A stretch of DNA of 64,000 nucleotides from Dyella_A sp050749815 (GCF_050749815.1 NZ_CP192735.1:2790001-2854000), one strand, 5' to 3'; positions 51,713 to 60,962 are shown, counted from the stretch's first letter. Numbers and translations: made by a program. The notes: generated from the letters alone by a model not told the origin.

Positions 51713-53533
51713 GTGTCCGATATCGAAAGCAAAGAACCCAACGACGCATCGAGCGCCGAGTCCCGGCCTGCGGGTGAAACGCGCCAGCGTGCGCCACGCA
51801 AGTCCGCCGCCAAGACGGACAAGCCTGCGGCGGCGGCTCCGGCCTCAAGCGAAGCGCCCCGCACCGCGCCGGTACCCGAGCAGGGCAGCCTGCCAGTGGA
51901 CCGCGGCAACGAGCGCGCGCCGGCCGAGCGCCCCGCCCCGGCGGCGGACGGCAACAGCCGTCCCGCCCCCGAAGCCCGCGAGGGCAATTCCTCCAGTGGG
52001 CAGACGGGCGGCGGCAATCCGGCGCCGCAGAATGGCAACCAGAGCGGTCAGGGCGGCCAGAACCAAGGGGCCCAGAATCAGGGCGGCCAGGGCGGCGGCA
52101 ACGGCGAGCCCCGTCGCAACGATCGCAATGACCGCAACGATCGCGGCCGCCGCCGTCGGCACGAGCGTGGCCAGCGCGGCAACCAGGGCGGTGGTGGTGG
52201 CGGCCAGCGCAACCCGAACGGGCTGCCGATGGATGATGACGAGACCGGCGACGTCGGCAGCAACGACCGCCTGATCAACCTCACCGAACTCAAGCGCATG
52301 AAGGCGCCGCAGCTGCTGGCCTTCGCCGAGTCGCTGGGCATCCAGGAGGGCGTGGCGCGCCAGCGCAAGCAGGACGTGATCTTCAACATCCTCAAGGCGC
52401 ACGCCCGTTCCGGCGGCGGCATCTGGGCCGAGGGCGTGCTGGAGATCCTGCAAGACGGCTTCGGCTTCCTGCGTTCGGCCGACGAGAGCTACCTGGCCGG
52501 CCCCGACGACATCTACGTCAGTCCCAGCCAGATCCGCCGCTTCAACCTGCGCACCGGCGACTACATCACCGGGCGCGTGCGCCATCCGAAGGAAGGCGAG
52601 CGCTACTTCGCCATGCTGCGCGTCGACGACATCAACGGCGATCCGCCGGAAGCGTCGAAGAACAAGATGCTGTTCGAGAACCTCACGCCGCTGTTCCCGC
52701 GCAAGGCGTTCAAGCTCGAGCGCGGCAACGGGTCGAGCGAGGACATCACCGGCCGCATCCTGGACCTGATCGCGCCCATCGGCCGCGGCCAGCGCGGCCT
52801 GATCGTCTCCCAGCCCAAGTCGGGCAAGACGATGATGCTGCAGAACATCGCCCAGGCGATCACCTACAACCATCCCGACGCGCACCTGATCATGCTGCTG
52901 ATCGACGAGCGCCCGGAGGAAGTGACCGAGATCGCCCGCACCGTGCGCGCCGAGGTCATCAGCTCCACCTTCGACGAACCGGCCGTGCGCCACGTGCAGG
53001 TGGCCGAGATGGTGATCGAGCGGGCCAAGCGCCTGGTCGAGCACAAGAAGGACGTGGTGATCCTGCTCGACTCGATCACCCGCCTGGCGCGCGCCTACAA
53101 CACCGTGGTGCCCAGCTCCGGCAAGGTGCTCACCGGCGGCGTCGACGCCAACGCGCTGCAGCGTCCCAAGCGCTTCTTCGGCGCCGCGCGCAACGTCGAG
53201 GAAGGCGGCAGCCTGACCATCATCGCCACCGCGCTGACCGACACGGGCAGCAAGATGGACGAGGTGATCTACGAGGAGTTCAAGGGCACCGGCAACATGG
53301 AAGTGCACCTGTCCCGCCGCATCTCCGAGAAGCGCGTCTACCCGGCGATCGACATCAACCGCTCCGGCACCCGCCGCGAAGACCTGCTGATCGACCCGGA
53401 CCTGCTGGCAAAGATCTGGATCCTGCGCAAACTGCTGCACCCGATGGACGAGCTGGCCGCGATGGAGTTCATGCTCGACAAGATGAAGAGCACCAAGTCC
53501 AACGACGAGTTCTTCAACTCGATGAAGCGCTGA
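51713..53533 (+). CDS. rho: Transcription termination factor Rho with a long disordered N-terminal extension
   Basis: 606 residues from a GTG (51713) preceded by GAGGT; E. coli Rho is 419. The first 185 residues are low-complexity: Ala/Pro/Lys/Glu-rich, then an Asn/Gln/Gly/Arg stretch with NDRNDRNDRGRRRRHERG and a GGGGG run. The normal Rho follows from INLTELKRMKAPQLLAFAE (Rho-N helix domain). The cold-shock-like RNA-binding domain comes next (GILEILQDGFGFLR-type: DGFGFLRSADESYLAGPDDIYVSPSQIRRF). The P-loop reads SQPKSGKT, then the Q and R loops, ending EFFNSMKR. RNA helicase that ends transcripts. Confidence 0.96.
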   Translation: MSDIESKEPNDASSAESRPAGETRQRAPRKSAAKTDKPAAAAPASSEAPRTAPVPEQGSLPVDRGNERAPAERPAPAADGNSRPAPEAREGNSSSGQTGGGNPAPQNGNQSGQGGQNQGAQNQGGQGGGNGEPRRNDRNDRNDRGRRRRHERGQRGNQGGGGGGQRNPNGLPMDDDETGDVGSNDRLINLTELKRMKAPQLLAFAESLGIQEGVARQRKQDVIFNILKAHARSGGGIWAEGVLEILQDGFGFLRSADESYLAGPDDIYVSPSQIRRFNLRTGDYITGRVRHPKEGERYFAMLRVDDINGDPPEASKNKMLFENLTPLFPRKAFKLERGNGSSEDITGRILDLIAPIGRGQRGLIVSQPKSGKTMMLQNIAQAITYNHPDAHLIMLLIDERPEEVTEIARTVRAEVISSTFDEPAVRHVQVAEMVIERAKRLVEHKKDVVILLDSITRLARAYNTVVPSSGKVLTGGVDANALQRPKRFFGAARNVEEGGSLTIIATALTDTGSKMDEVIYEEFKGTGNMEVHLSRRISEKRVYPAIDINRSGTRREDLLIDPDLLAKIWILRKLLHPMDELAAMEFMLDKMKSTKSNDEFFNSMKR

Positions 53534-53556
53534 TCCCGGGCGCCAAGGTGATACGG

Positions 53557-53583
53557 AAAAAGCCGGCCGCTGGCCGGCTTTTT
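53557..53583 (+). terminator. Terminator of rho
   Basis: AAAAAGCCGGCC / GGCCGGCTTTTT with loop GCT, followed by CTT, 24 nt after the rho stop. Strong intrinsic terminator. Confidence 0.92.
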
Positions 53584-53666
53584 CTTGGCCGCCGCCTCGA
53601 TACCAGGCCGCACCTACTGCCCGCCACCGGCCGTGGCGGCGAGGCGTCGCGGCATGTGCGTCGCTT

Positions 53667-53695
53667 CTGAACTCTCGCGTACAATTATTTTTCGC
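53667..53695 (+). promoter_or_regulatory. Candidate promoter of gshA
   Basis: -10 TACAAT (53690-53695) is followed by an AT-rich TATTTTT. A weak -35 CTGAAC (53667-53672) lies 17 bases upstream. The sequence between rho terminator and gshA is the only place with a -10-like box. Confidence 0.45.
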
Positions 53696-53758
53696 GCACC
53701 CCTTGGGCCGCCGCGCGCCGTCCCCATAACCGCCGTTTCCACCGCAAAGGCTTGCACC

Positions 53759-55126
53759 GTGTCCATCCCCAGTGCCGTCAAGAGCACCCCGATCGCGGGT
53801 CGCCAGCAGCTCGTCGACTACCTTGCGGCCGGCGAGAAGCCGCGCGAGGCGTGGCGTATCGGCACCGAGCACGAGAAATTCGGCTTTCGCACCGACGATC
53901 TGCGCCCGCCGACCTATGAGGGCGAGCGCGGCATCCGCGTGCTGCTGGAGCAGTTGGCCGCGCGCTACGGCTGGGAGATCGCCCGCGAGGGCGAGCTGCC
54001 GGTGGCGCTGGCGCGCGACAAGGCCTCGATCACGCTGGAGCCGGCCGGCCAGCTGGAGTTGTCCGGCGCGCCGCTGGCGACCATCCACGAGACCTGCCGC
54101 GAAGTGAATGCACACTTGGCCGAGGTGCGCTCGATAGCCGAAGGCCTGGGGCTGGGCTTCCTCGGCATGGGCTTCCAGCCGAAGTGGCGTCGCGACGAGA
54201 TGCCATGGATGCCCAAGGGCCGTTACAAAATCATGCGCGAGTACATGCCCAAGGTCGGCTCGCTCGGCCTGGACATGATGACCCGCACCTGCACCGTGCA
54301 GGTGAACCTGGATTTCTCTTCCGAAGCGGACATGGTGAAGAAGTTCCGCACCAGTCTGGCCCTGCAGCCGATCGCCACGGCGCTGTTCGCCGATTCGCCG
54401 TTCACCGACGGCCAGCCCAACGGCTATCAGTCCTTCCGCTCCCAGGTGTGGACCGACACCGATGCCGACCGCACCGGCATGCTCGACTTCGTGTTCGCCG
54501 ACGGCTTCGGCTACGAGCGCTACGTCGACTACATCCTCGACGTGCCGATGTACTTCAGTTACCAGGACGGCAAGTACATCGACCTGGCCGGCCACGACTT
54601 CAAGCGCTTCATGGCCGGCGAGCTGGCGGCCATTCCAGGCACGAAGGCCACCATGAAGGACTGGGCCGACCACCTCACCACCGCCTTCCCCGAAGTGCGG
54701 CTCAAGCAGTACCTGGAAATGCGCGGCGCCGACGGTGGCCCGTGGGGTCGCCTGTGCGCACTGCCGGCGCTGTGGGTCGGCCTGCTGTACGACGACGAAG
54801 CGCTGGATGCGGCGTGGGACTTGGTCAAGGATTTCTCCATGGCCGAGCGCCACGCGCTGCGCGACGGCGTGCCCAAGCACGCGCTAAAGCTGCCGTTCCG
54901 CGGCGGCACGGTGCGCGATCTGGCGCGCGAGGCGCTGAAGATCGCCACGCACGGCCTCAAGCGCCGCGCCTGCACCAACGCCAGCGGCGCCGACGAGAGC
55001 ATCTTCCTGCAGCCGCTGATCGAGATCGTGGAGGCGAACCAAACCCCAGCCGAGCGCAAGCTCGAACTGTTCCACGGCGCCTGGGGAGGCAGCGTCGATC
55101 CGGTGTTCCGCGAGTTCGCCTACTGA
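53759..55126 (+). CDS. gshA: Glutamate-cysteine ligase, plant/alphaproteobacterial type (class 2)
   Basis: 455 residues from a GTG with AAAGG upstream. Family features: WRIGTEHEKFGF, ASITLEPAGQLELSGAPL, FLGMGFQPKWRRDEMPWMPKGRYKIMREYMP, and TCTVQVNLDFSSEADMVKKFR. This type is unrelated in length and motif to the E. coli enzyme and is usual in Xanthomonadales and plants. It makes gamma-glutamylcysteine, the first step of glutathione synthesis, serving the GST and glutaredoxin elsewhere in the window. gshB is not here. The end is followed by a repeat doublet and a terminator. Confidence 0.96.
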   Translation: MSIPSAVKSTPIAGRQQLVDYLAAGEKPREAWRIGTEHEKFGFRTDDLRPPTYEGERGIRVLLEQLAARYGWEIAREGELPVALARDKASITLEPAGQLELSGAPLATIHETCREVNAHLAEVRSIAEGLGLGFLGMGFQPKWRRDEMPWMPKGRYKIMREYMPKVGSLGLDMMTRTCTVQVNLDFSSEADMVKKFRTSLALQPIATALFADSPFTDGQPNGYQSFRSQVWTDTDADRTGMLDFVFADGFGYERYVDYILDVPMYFSYQDGKYIDLAGHDFKRFMAGELAAIPGTKATMKDWADHLTTAFPEVRLKQYLEMRGADGGPWGRLCALPALWVGLLYDDEALDAAWDLVKDFSMAERHALRDGVPKHALKLPFRGGTVRDLAREALKIATHGLKRRACTNASGADESIFLQPLIEIVEANQTPAERKLELFHGAWGGSVDPVFREFAY

Positions 55127-55135
55127 CCGGTTGTC

Positions 55136-55215
55136 GTAGGAGCCCGCTCGCGGGCGATGCTTCTGCTCCTGATCCACATCGAAGCCAAGAGCATCGCCCG
55201 CGAGCGGGCTCCTAC
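55136..55215. repeat. REP-type inverted doublet, GTAGGAGCCCGCTCGCGGGC family
   Basis: Two perfect 26-bp inverted arms (55136-55161 and 55190-55215) are separated by 28 nt. Each contains GCCCGC-TC-GCGGGC as an internal hairpin. It lies 9 nt after gshA and before the shared terminator. The GTAGGAG...GGGCGATGC form is the kind seen as dispersed REP in pseudomonads and Xanthomonadales. Confidence 0.88.
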
Positions 55216-55232
55216 GGGGGGGCGGTGCCGAT

Positions 55233-55266
55233 AAGAAAAAGGCCGGCTTGCGCCGGCCTTTTTCTT
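55233..55266. terminator. Bidirectional terminator between gshA and the M3 peptidase
   Basis: A perfect 15-bp stem (AAGAAAAAGGCCGGC with GCCGGCCTTTTTCTT, loop TTGC). It serves both convergent genes ending at 55126 and 55284. Confidence 0.93.
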
Positions 55267-55283
55267 TGATACGCACGCGGTGC

Positions 55284-57494
55284 TTATTTGCCCTTGGGCG
55301 CTTCCTTCAGGCCGCGGTCGATCAGCATCGGCTCGACGCTGGGCGCCTTGCCGCGCCAGGTTTCGTACATCTTCTCCAGGTCCTCGGTGTTGCCGCGCGA
55401 GAGCACCATGGCGCGGAAGCGGTCGCCGTTGGCACGGGTCAGGCCACCGTGTTCCTTGAACCACTCGAAGCCGTCGTCGGCCAGCATCTCGGTCCACAGG
55501 TAGGCGTAGTAGCCGGCGGCATAGCCGTTGCCCCAGATGTGCTGGAAGTAGCTGGAGCGGTAGCGCGGCGGCACGTAGCTGAGGTCGATCTTGTCGTCCT
55601 TGAGCGTCTTGGCCTCGAACGCATCGGCATCCTGCTTGGGCGCGTCGGCACCCAGCGTGTGCCAGCCCATGTCCAGCAACGCCGCAGAGACCAGCTCGGT
55701 CATGTCATAGCCCTTGTTGAAGCTGGTCGCCTTCTTGAGCTTGTCCACCAGCGCCTGCGGCATCGCCTCGCCGGTTTTGTAGTTCTTCGCGTAGTGTGCG
55801 AACACCTTCGGATCGGTCGCCCAGTGTTCGTTGAACTGCGAGGGAAACTCGACGAAGTCACGCGCGGTAGCCGTGCCGGAGAGCGTCGGGTACTGCTCGT
55901 CGGCGAACATGCCGTGCAGGGCGTGGCCGAACTCGTGGAACATCGTGATCACGTCGTCGAAGGACAGCAACGCCGGCTGACCCGCCACCGGCTTGGTGAA
56001 GTTGGCGACGTTGTAGACCACCGGCTTGGTGCCCAGCAGCTTGGACTGACCGACGAAGTTGTCCATCCACGCGCCGCCACCCTTGTTGTCGCGCTTGAAG
56101 TAGTCGCAGTAGAACAGCGCCAGCGACTTGCCGTCCTTGTCGAACACCTCGAACACGCGCACATCCGGCTGATACACCGGCAAATCCTTACGCTCCTTGA
56201 AGGTCAGCCCGTAGAGCTGGTTGGCCGCGTAGAACACGCCGTTCTGCAGCACGTTGTCCAGCTCGAAGTACGGCTTGATCTGGTTCTCGTCCAGGTCGTA
56301 CTTGGCCTTGCGCACCTGTTCGGCGTAGTGCTGCCAGTCCCAGGCCGCGACCTTGAAGCCGCCCTTCTGGGCGTCGATCACGTCCTGGATGTCCTTCCCC
56401 TCGCGCGCGGCGCGGGCGGTGGCCGCAGGTACCAGGTCCTGCATGAATTTGATCGCCGCGGTCGGCGTCTTAGCCATCTGGTCTTCCAGCTTCCATGCCG
56501 CGTAGTTGGGGAAACCCAGCAGCTTGGCCTGCGCGGCACGAATCTGCGCGATGCGCTCGATGGTCGCGCGGGTGTCGTTGGCGTCGCCCTTCTCGGCGCG
56601 GTTCCACGATGCCTTGAACAACGCTTCGCGGGTGGCGCGGTCATCCAGCCCCTGCAGGGCCGGCTGCTGCGTGGTGTTCTGCAGGCTGATGACGTACTTG
56701 CCGTCGAGCTTGCGCTCCTTGGCCGCGGCTGCCGCGGCGGCGATGTCGCCGTCGGAGAGGCCGGCCAGCTTGGCCTTGTCGTCCACCACCAGCGCACCGT
56801 CCTTGGTGGCGGCGAGCAGGGTGTTGGTGAACTTGGTGCTGAGGGTCGACTCCTCTTTGTTGAGGTCCTTCAGCTTGGCCTTGTCGGCGTCGGACAGCTT
56901 GGCGCCGTGGTGCACGAAGTCGCGATAGACCACCTCGACCAGGCGCAGCGACTCGGGATCGAGCTTGAGCGAGGCGCGCTGGTTGTAGACCGACTCGACC
57001 CGCGCAAACAGCTTGCTGTTGAGATAGATCGCATCTTCGTGCGCGGCGAGCTTCGGCGCCTCGTCCTCCTGCACCTTCTGCAGCGTGTCGTCGGTGTTGG
57101 CGCCGGTGACGCCGTTGAACACCGCCATCACCCGGTTGAGCAGTGCACCGGATTTCTCCATCGCCACGAAGGTGTTGTCGAAGGTGGCCGGCTCCGGGTT
57201 GTCGGCGATCTTCTCGATCTCCGCCAGGTGCTGGCGCATGCCCTCTTCGATCGCCGGCTGGTAATCGGCGTCGGTGATCTTGTCGAACGGCGGCGCCTGG
57301 AAATCCAGCGTGCTGGCCTGGGCGAACGGGTTGGCAACATTGAAGGCGACACCCGCCACGCTACCGGCCGGAGCCGGGGCCGGCGCGCTGCTCGCCGGTG
57401 CTGCGGCTGGCTTGGCAGCGTCGTCACTGGCCTGCTGCGAGCAGGCGGCCAGGGCGATCGAGGTGGCGATCACGAGAGTACGGAGTCGGAGCAT
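55284..57494 (-). CDS. M3-family zinc metallopeptidase lipoprotein (Dcp-like)
   Basis: 736 residues from ATG 57492-57494, with AAGGGA upstream. The lipobox SIALAAC gives a lipid Cys near residue 19, then an Ala/Pro linker, then the large helical M3 fold. The zinc motif HEFGH (HExxH) lies near residue 518 in FDDVITMFHEFGHALHGM. It is followed by DFVEFPSQFNEHW (third ligand Glu) and the YRSSYFQHIWGNGYAAGYYAYLW signature of the Dcp/oligopeptidase A group. Cytoplasmic Dcp is usual; the lipid anchor makes this an envelope peptidase that trims peptides in the periplasm. M3 lipoproteins like this are common in Xanthomonadales. Confidence 0.93.
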   Translation of the reverse strand: MLRLRTLVIATSIALAACSQQASDDAAKPAAAPASSAPAPAPAGSVAGVAFNVANPFAQASTLDFQAPPFDKITDADYQPAIEEGMRQHLAEIEKIADNPEPATFDNTFVAMEKSGALLNRVMAVFNGVTGANTDDTLQKVQEDEAPKLAAHEDAIYLNSKLFARVESVYNQRASLKLDPESLRLVEVVYRDFVHHGAKLSDADKAKLKDLNKEESTLSTKFTNTLLAATKDGALVVDDKAKLAGLSDGDIAAAAAAAKERKLDGKYVISLQNTTQQPALQGLDDRATREALFKASWNRAEKGDANDTRATIERIAQIRAAQAKLLGFPNYAAWKLEDQMAKTPTAAIKFMQDLVPAATARAAREGKDIQDVIDAQKGGFKVAAWDWQHYAEQVRKAKYDLDENQIKPYFELDNVLQNGVFYAANQLYGLTFKERKDLPVYQPDVRVFEVFDKDGKSLALFYCDYFKRDNKGGGAWMDNFVGQSKLLGTKPVVYNVANFTKPVAGQPALLSFDDVITMFHEFGHALHGMFADEQYPTLSGTATARDFVEFPSQFNEHWATDPKVFAHYAKNYKTGEAMPQALVDKLKKATSFNKGYDMTELVSAALLDMGWHTLGADAPKQDADAFEAKTLKDDKIDLSYVPPRYRSSYFQHIWGNGYAAGYYAYLWTEMLADDGFEWFKEHGGLTRANGDRFRAMVLSRGNTEDLEKMYETWRGKAPSVEPMLIDRGLKEAPKGK

Positions 57495-57604
57495 GCGGGT
57501 TCCCTTGGAGGCGCGCCCGACCACCGGGCGCTTGGATACGGCAAGCCCGCGACTCTAACGATTCGATGCCCCCGCTTCCAAGCCGCAGCGCGCCATCGAC
57601 GCGC

Positions 57605-57958
57605 TCAGGCGGCGCGCATGTCGCGCAGGCTCCAGTGCTTGCCGATCAGCAGATTCAGCCGGTGGCGCACCACGCTCATCGGCAGCGACGTGACCAGGTC
57701 GACGTCCACGCGCTGCATGTCATCCACCGAGGCGCGCGCCTCGGCGGACGCATCGGTGACGCCGAGCGCCGGGTCGACCTCGTCCGGTTCCTCCTGCAGC
57801 GCGCGCCAGTGTTCGAACAGTTGCGGGCTGCGCATCGCCTCGGTGAGCGCGGCGGCGAAGTCGTTCGGGCCGGCGCCGTCGTAGCGCAGCGACGCGATCG
57901 GGCCACGCGCCTGCGCAAGGTCATCGATGCCGAGGTAGTAGTGGTTGCGTTGCGGCAT
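57605..57958 (-). CDS. Hypothetical protein
   Basis: 117 residues. The start at 57958 is chosen because GGAGAGG precedes it; an ATG eight codons upstream (57982) has no ribosome site. No signal peptide or membrane segment. The sequence is acidic in the middle (HWRALQEEPDEVDPALGVTDASAEARASVDDMQRV) and basic at the end (RHRLNLLIGKHWSLRDMRAA). No family or motif recognised. It lies 110 nt before the M3 lipoprotein and 80 nt after bioD on the same strand, so it may belong to one transcript with bioD. Confidence 0.65.
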   Translation of the reverse strand: MPQRNHYYLGIDDLAQARGPIASLRYDGAGPNDFAAALTEAMRSPQLFEHWRALQEEPDEVDPALGVTDASAEARASVDDMQRVDVDLVTSLPMSVVRHRLNLLIGKHWSLRDMRAA

Positions 57959-58038
57959 GGGCCTCTCCGTGGGAAACATCAAAGGCGCGGATCAGAGCAT
58001 CGACGGCCGGCACGGCGCGTGAAGGCCGGCACGACGGC

Positions 58039-58722
58039 TCAGCCCAGCGCCTCGACCGCGGCGCCGAGATGCCGCGCGGCATGCTGCGGCGGCTCGCCGT
58101 GCGGCAGCACGCCCAAGCACGGGCCCGGCAGCAGCTCGCGCAAGGTGGTCAGATTTTCCTCCACGGCCGCCATCGCCGGGTCGATGCGATTGCCGATCCA
58201 GCCCAGCAGCCGGCAACCGTCCGCGGCGATCGCGCGCGCGCTGAGCAGCGCGTGGTTGAGGCAGCCCAGCCGCAGGCCGACCACCAGGATCACCGGCAGC
58301 TCCCACGCCTGTGCCAACGCCGAGGCCATCAAGCCGGGGGCCAGCGGCACCAGCCAGCCGCCGACACCCTCCACCACCACCGGCGCATGGTGCGCGCGCA
58401 GCCGCTCGAACGCTTCGGTGAGCGGCGGCAGCGCGACCGTCACGCCGTCGCGCGCGGCTGCCAGGTGCGGCGACAGCGGCGCGCGCAGGCTGACCGGATT
58501 GATCGCCGCGTAGGCCACGCCGGCCGGGCCGGCCGCCTGCAGGGCCAGCGCATCCTCGTTGCGCAGGCCCTCGGGCGTCTCCTCGCAGCCGCTGGCCACC
58601 GGCTTCATGCCCACCGCATCGTGCCCTGCCCCACGTAGCGCGTGCAGCAGCGCGCACGAGGCATGGGTCTTGCCGATACCGGTATCGGTGCCGGCAATGA
58701 ATACGCGGTCGAGGCGGGTCAT
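58039..58722 (-). CDS. bioD: Dethiobiotin synthetase
   Basis: 227 residues, the usual length. The P-loop is FIAGTDTGIGKT, followed by MKPVASGCEETPEGLRNEDALALQ (the substrate-binding segment), VVVEGVGGWLVPL and GWIGNRIDP. It carboxylates 7,8-diaminopelargonate to dethiobiotin with ATP and CO2. The start is the ATG at 58720-58722 at the beginning of the fold. The other bio genes are not adjacent. It is divergent from the hemerythrin gene, with 173 nt between. Confidence 0.95.
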   Translation of the reverse strand: MTRLDRVFIAGTDTGIGKTHASCALLHALRGAGHDAVGMKPVASGCEETPEGLRNEDALALQAAGPAGVAYAAINPVSLRAPLSPHLAAARDGVTVALPPLTEAFERLRAHHAPVVVEGVGGWLVPLAPGLMASALAQAWELPVILVVGLRLGCLNHALLSARAIAADGCRLLGWIGNRIDPAMAAVEENLTTLRELLPGPCLGVLPHGEPPQHAARHLGAAVEALG

Positions 58723-58895
58723 CGAACGGGTCCTGGTAGAGCGCACGGGGTGTGCATGGTGGCGATGCGACGCCGGCCGGGCAAGCGCCGGCGCTTAGCA
58801 AGAAATTTGGAAACGCGGAGCAAGGATTTAGCAACGGCGCGCGTCCGCGCTTTCTAACATGCCTGCCACCCCACCTCCCGCAGGAATACGCAAGC

Positions 58896-59612
58896 ATGCA
58901 CTCGACCGATCACGCGGCCGTCCCCGCCGCCACGCCCCGCTACAACATGTACGCCTTCATCCATAAGGCGATGCGAGCCTTCATGGCCGACACCCTGGTG
59001 CGCATCGGCCGCCTGGATGCGAATGACGACGCCGACGTGGAGGCCGGGCTCGGCCAGCTGCGCGAACTGCTCGACCTGTGCCGTCACCACCTGGCGCATG
59101 AGGACCGCTTCGTGCACCCGGCGCTCGAGGCGCGCGCGCCGGGATCGAGCATGCAGGTGGCCAGCGAGCACGTTCATCACGAGGCCGACATCGATGCGCT
59201 CGACGCGCTGGCCGATGCGCTGGTGCTGGCACCCGGCGGCGCCGCCCGCAGCGCCGCGGCGACCCGGCTGTATCGGCAGCTCGCGGTCTTCGTCGGCATC
59301 AACTTCGAACACATGGATTACGAGGAGAGCGAACACAACGCCGTGCTGTGGGCGCACTACAGCGATGCCGAGCTGTTCGGCATCGAAGCGCAGCTGCATG
59401 CCGCGCTGTCGCCCGCGGAGCGCGCGCAGGGGCTGCGACTGATGCTCGGCGCGCTCGACCACAGCGAACGGCTGCGTCTGCTCGAGGGCATGCGCGCCCA
59501 TGCGCCAGCCCCCGCGTTCGAAGGCGCGCTCGCGCTGGCGCGCAGCCTGCTCGGCCAGCGCGACCGGCAGAAACTCGAAAGCGCCCTGCAGCCGGCGGCC
59601 GTGGCGGCCTGA
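58896..59612 (+). CDS. Hemerythrin-like domain protein
   Basis: 238 residues. A four-helix hemerythrin fold with candidate iron ligands in order: H in YAFIHKAMR, the HHLAHEDRFVHP stretch (His and Glu), H in ASEHVHHEADI, and H/D in NFEHMDYEESEH. Residues about 165-238 form an additional helical part without recognised motif. Such proteins bind a diiron centre and handle oxygen, nitric oxide or iron. Cytoplasmic. The ATG follows a weak AGGA. It converges on the GAF regulator gene, and the stops lie back to back at 59612/59613. Confidence 0.87.
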   Translation: MHSTDHAAVPAATPRYNMYAFIHKAMRAFMADTLVRIGRLDANDDADVEAGLGQLRELLDLCRHHLAHEDRFVHPALEARAPGSSMQVASEHVHHEADIDALDALADALVLAPGGAARSAAATRLYRQLAVFVGINFEHMDYEESEHNAVLWAHYSDAELFGIEAQLHAALSPAERAQGLRLMLGALDHSERLRLLEGMRAHAPAPAFEGALALARSLLGQRDRQKLESALQPAAVAA

Positions 59613-60962
59613 TCAGCCCGCCCGTTCGTTCGGCATCTCGACCAGCTCCAGCGGCCGCAGCACGCACAGGCGCAGGCGCCCGCGACCGGCCTTCTCGATG
59701 CGGATGCACGCCTCGCGCTCGGCCAGCCGCCGGGTGAGCAGGATCAGCCGCGCTTCCAGGTTGTCGCTGAGCTCGGGCAGGCGGATGCGCGGGTCCAGCC
59801 GCAGCTCGCGGTTGGCGAACACGGTGCGGCCGTGCTCGGCGTGGTCGCGCAGCAGCGTCCACAGAATCGCGCCGGCCACGCCCTTGATCAGGTAGTCATC
59901 CCCGATGAACACGCTGCCGGTGGCCGGATGGTGACGGATCAGCACCGGCGCGCCTTGCGGCGGCGGCGCCACCAGCTCGGCCGGCGATGGCTCGCCGGTC
60001 GCGTCCGCGCGCAGCGCGCAAAGCGCCAGGCCGAGCTGGGCGCCGAGCGTGACCAGCGCATCCTCGTCGTCATAGCCAAATCGCAGGTCGCGCGGGCTTT
60101 CCACGTACAGCACACCGGCCAGCCGGCCTGCGCCGACGATCGGCACCGCCAGCTGGCTGCGCGACTCGGGCAGCCCGGGCAGCGGGATCGCGGTCTCCAG
60201 CCGGTCGGCCAGGCCGCCGGCCGCGGCCGCTTCGCGCACGGCGCGGCCGTAGGCGTACTCGCCGGTCATGTGGGCGATGCGAATCGGCGTGCGCTCGCGC
60301 GCGGCCACGCCGATCACCCCGTCTCCCATGGCGATCTCCGAACCGACGCCCGATTCGCCGTAGCCGCAACTGGCCACGGTGAACAGCTTCTGCCCGCTGC
60401 CGTCGAGCAGCAGCACCATCGCATGGTGGATGTCGAAATCCTGCCGCAGGCCGGCGAGCAGCGCCTCCAGCGCCGCATCGAGATCCACCGCGTCGGCCAG
60501 CCGCAGCGCCACCGCCCGCGTCGCCTCCAGCAGGTTGCGCCGCGGCAGCGGCGCCGGCGTCGGCAGCCCCGGCACCGCCTCGATCGCATCGACCCGGTAG
60601 ACGTCCGAACCCTTGAGCTGGAACACCCCGCTCATGCCGGTGTGCGAGGCGATGCCGGCGAGCTTGGCGCGCATGCGCTCGAACAGCGGCCCGGCCGATT
60701 CGGTGCGCAGGTAGCGCAGGGTGAGGCGGTACATCGCCGAGCTCTGCGGGTGCATCAGCAGCAGTCGCGCCTGCGGGTTGGCCAGGATGTTCTGCCGGGT
60801 CTTGTTGAAGAACTGGAACGACAGCGCGAGGTGGCGCGGGTCGATGTATTCCACCTGCGAGAGGTAGGCGACGTTGGGCGTGCCGTCCGGCGCGCAGGTG
60901 GCCATCACGCCCGGCAGGCTGCCGTCCAGGCAGTCGCGGATCGCGTCCAGCCCCGGCGTCAC
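59613..60962 (-). CDS. PNPOx-like + GAF + winged-helix-like regulator
   Basis: 449 residues from a GTG. Residues 1-130 form a flavin-type split barrel (GVMATCAPDGTPNVAYLSQVEYID...). Residues 150-320 form a GAF domain (LADAVDLDAALEALLAGLRQDFDIHHAMVLLLDG...QLAVPIVGAGRLAGVLYVES). The C-terminus (about 355-449) is helix- and strand-rich and Arg-rich (GAILWTLLRDHAEHGRTVFANRELRL...), resembling an OmpR-type winged helix. No kinase or transmitter. A redox or ligand sensor is inferred. Its GTG overlaps the TGA of the flavin-barrel gene upstream (GTGA), so the two are one transcript. Confidence 0.8.
   Translation of the reverse strand: MTPGLDAIRDCLDGSLPGVMATCAPDGTPNVAYLSQVEYIDPRHLALSFQFFNKTRQNILANPQARLLLMHPQSSAMYRLTLRYLRTESAGPLFERMRAKLAGIASHTGMSGVFQLKGSDVYRVDAIEAVPGLPTPAPLPRRNLLEATRAVALRLADAVDLDAALEALLAGLRQDFDIHHAMVLLLDGSGQKLFTVASCGYGESGVGSEIAMGDGVIGVAARERTPIRIAHMTGEYAYGRAVREAAAAGGLADRLETAIPLPGLPESRSQLAVPIVGAGRLAGVLYVESPRDLRFGYDDEDALVTLGAQLGLALCALRADATGEPSPAELVAPPPQGAPVLIRHHPATGSVFIGDDYLIKGVAGAILWTLLRDHAEHGRTVFANRELRLDPRIRLPELSDNLEARLILLTRRLAEREACIRIEKAGRGRLRLCVLRPLELVEMPNERAG

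Noticed and set aside
51845..54880. A 1011-codon minus-strand frame opposite rho and gshA
   Set aside because: It crosses two real genes and a terminator, has low-complexity composition and no ribosome site; both plus-strand genes are certain.
58795..58835. Direct repeat TTAGCAA before the hemerythrin gene as a regulator site
   Set aside because: Only seven bases, two copies, uneven flanks; too weak to call and could be chance in an AT-richer promoter stretch.
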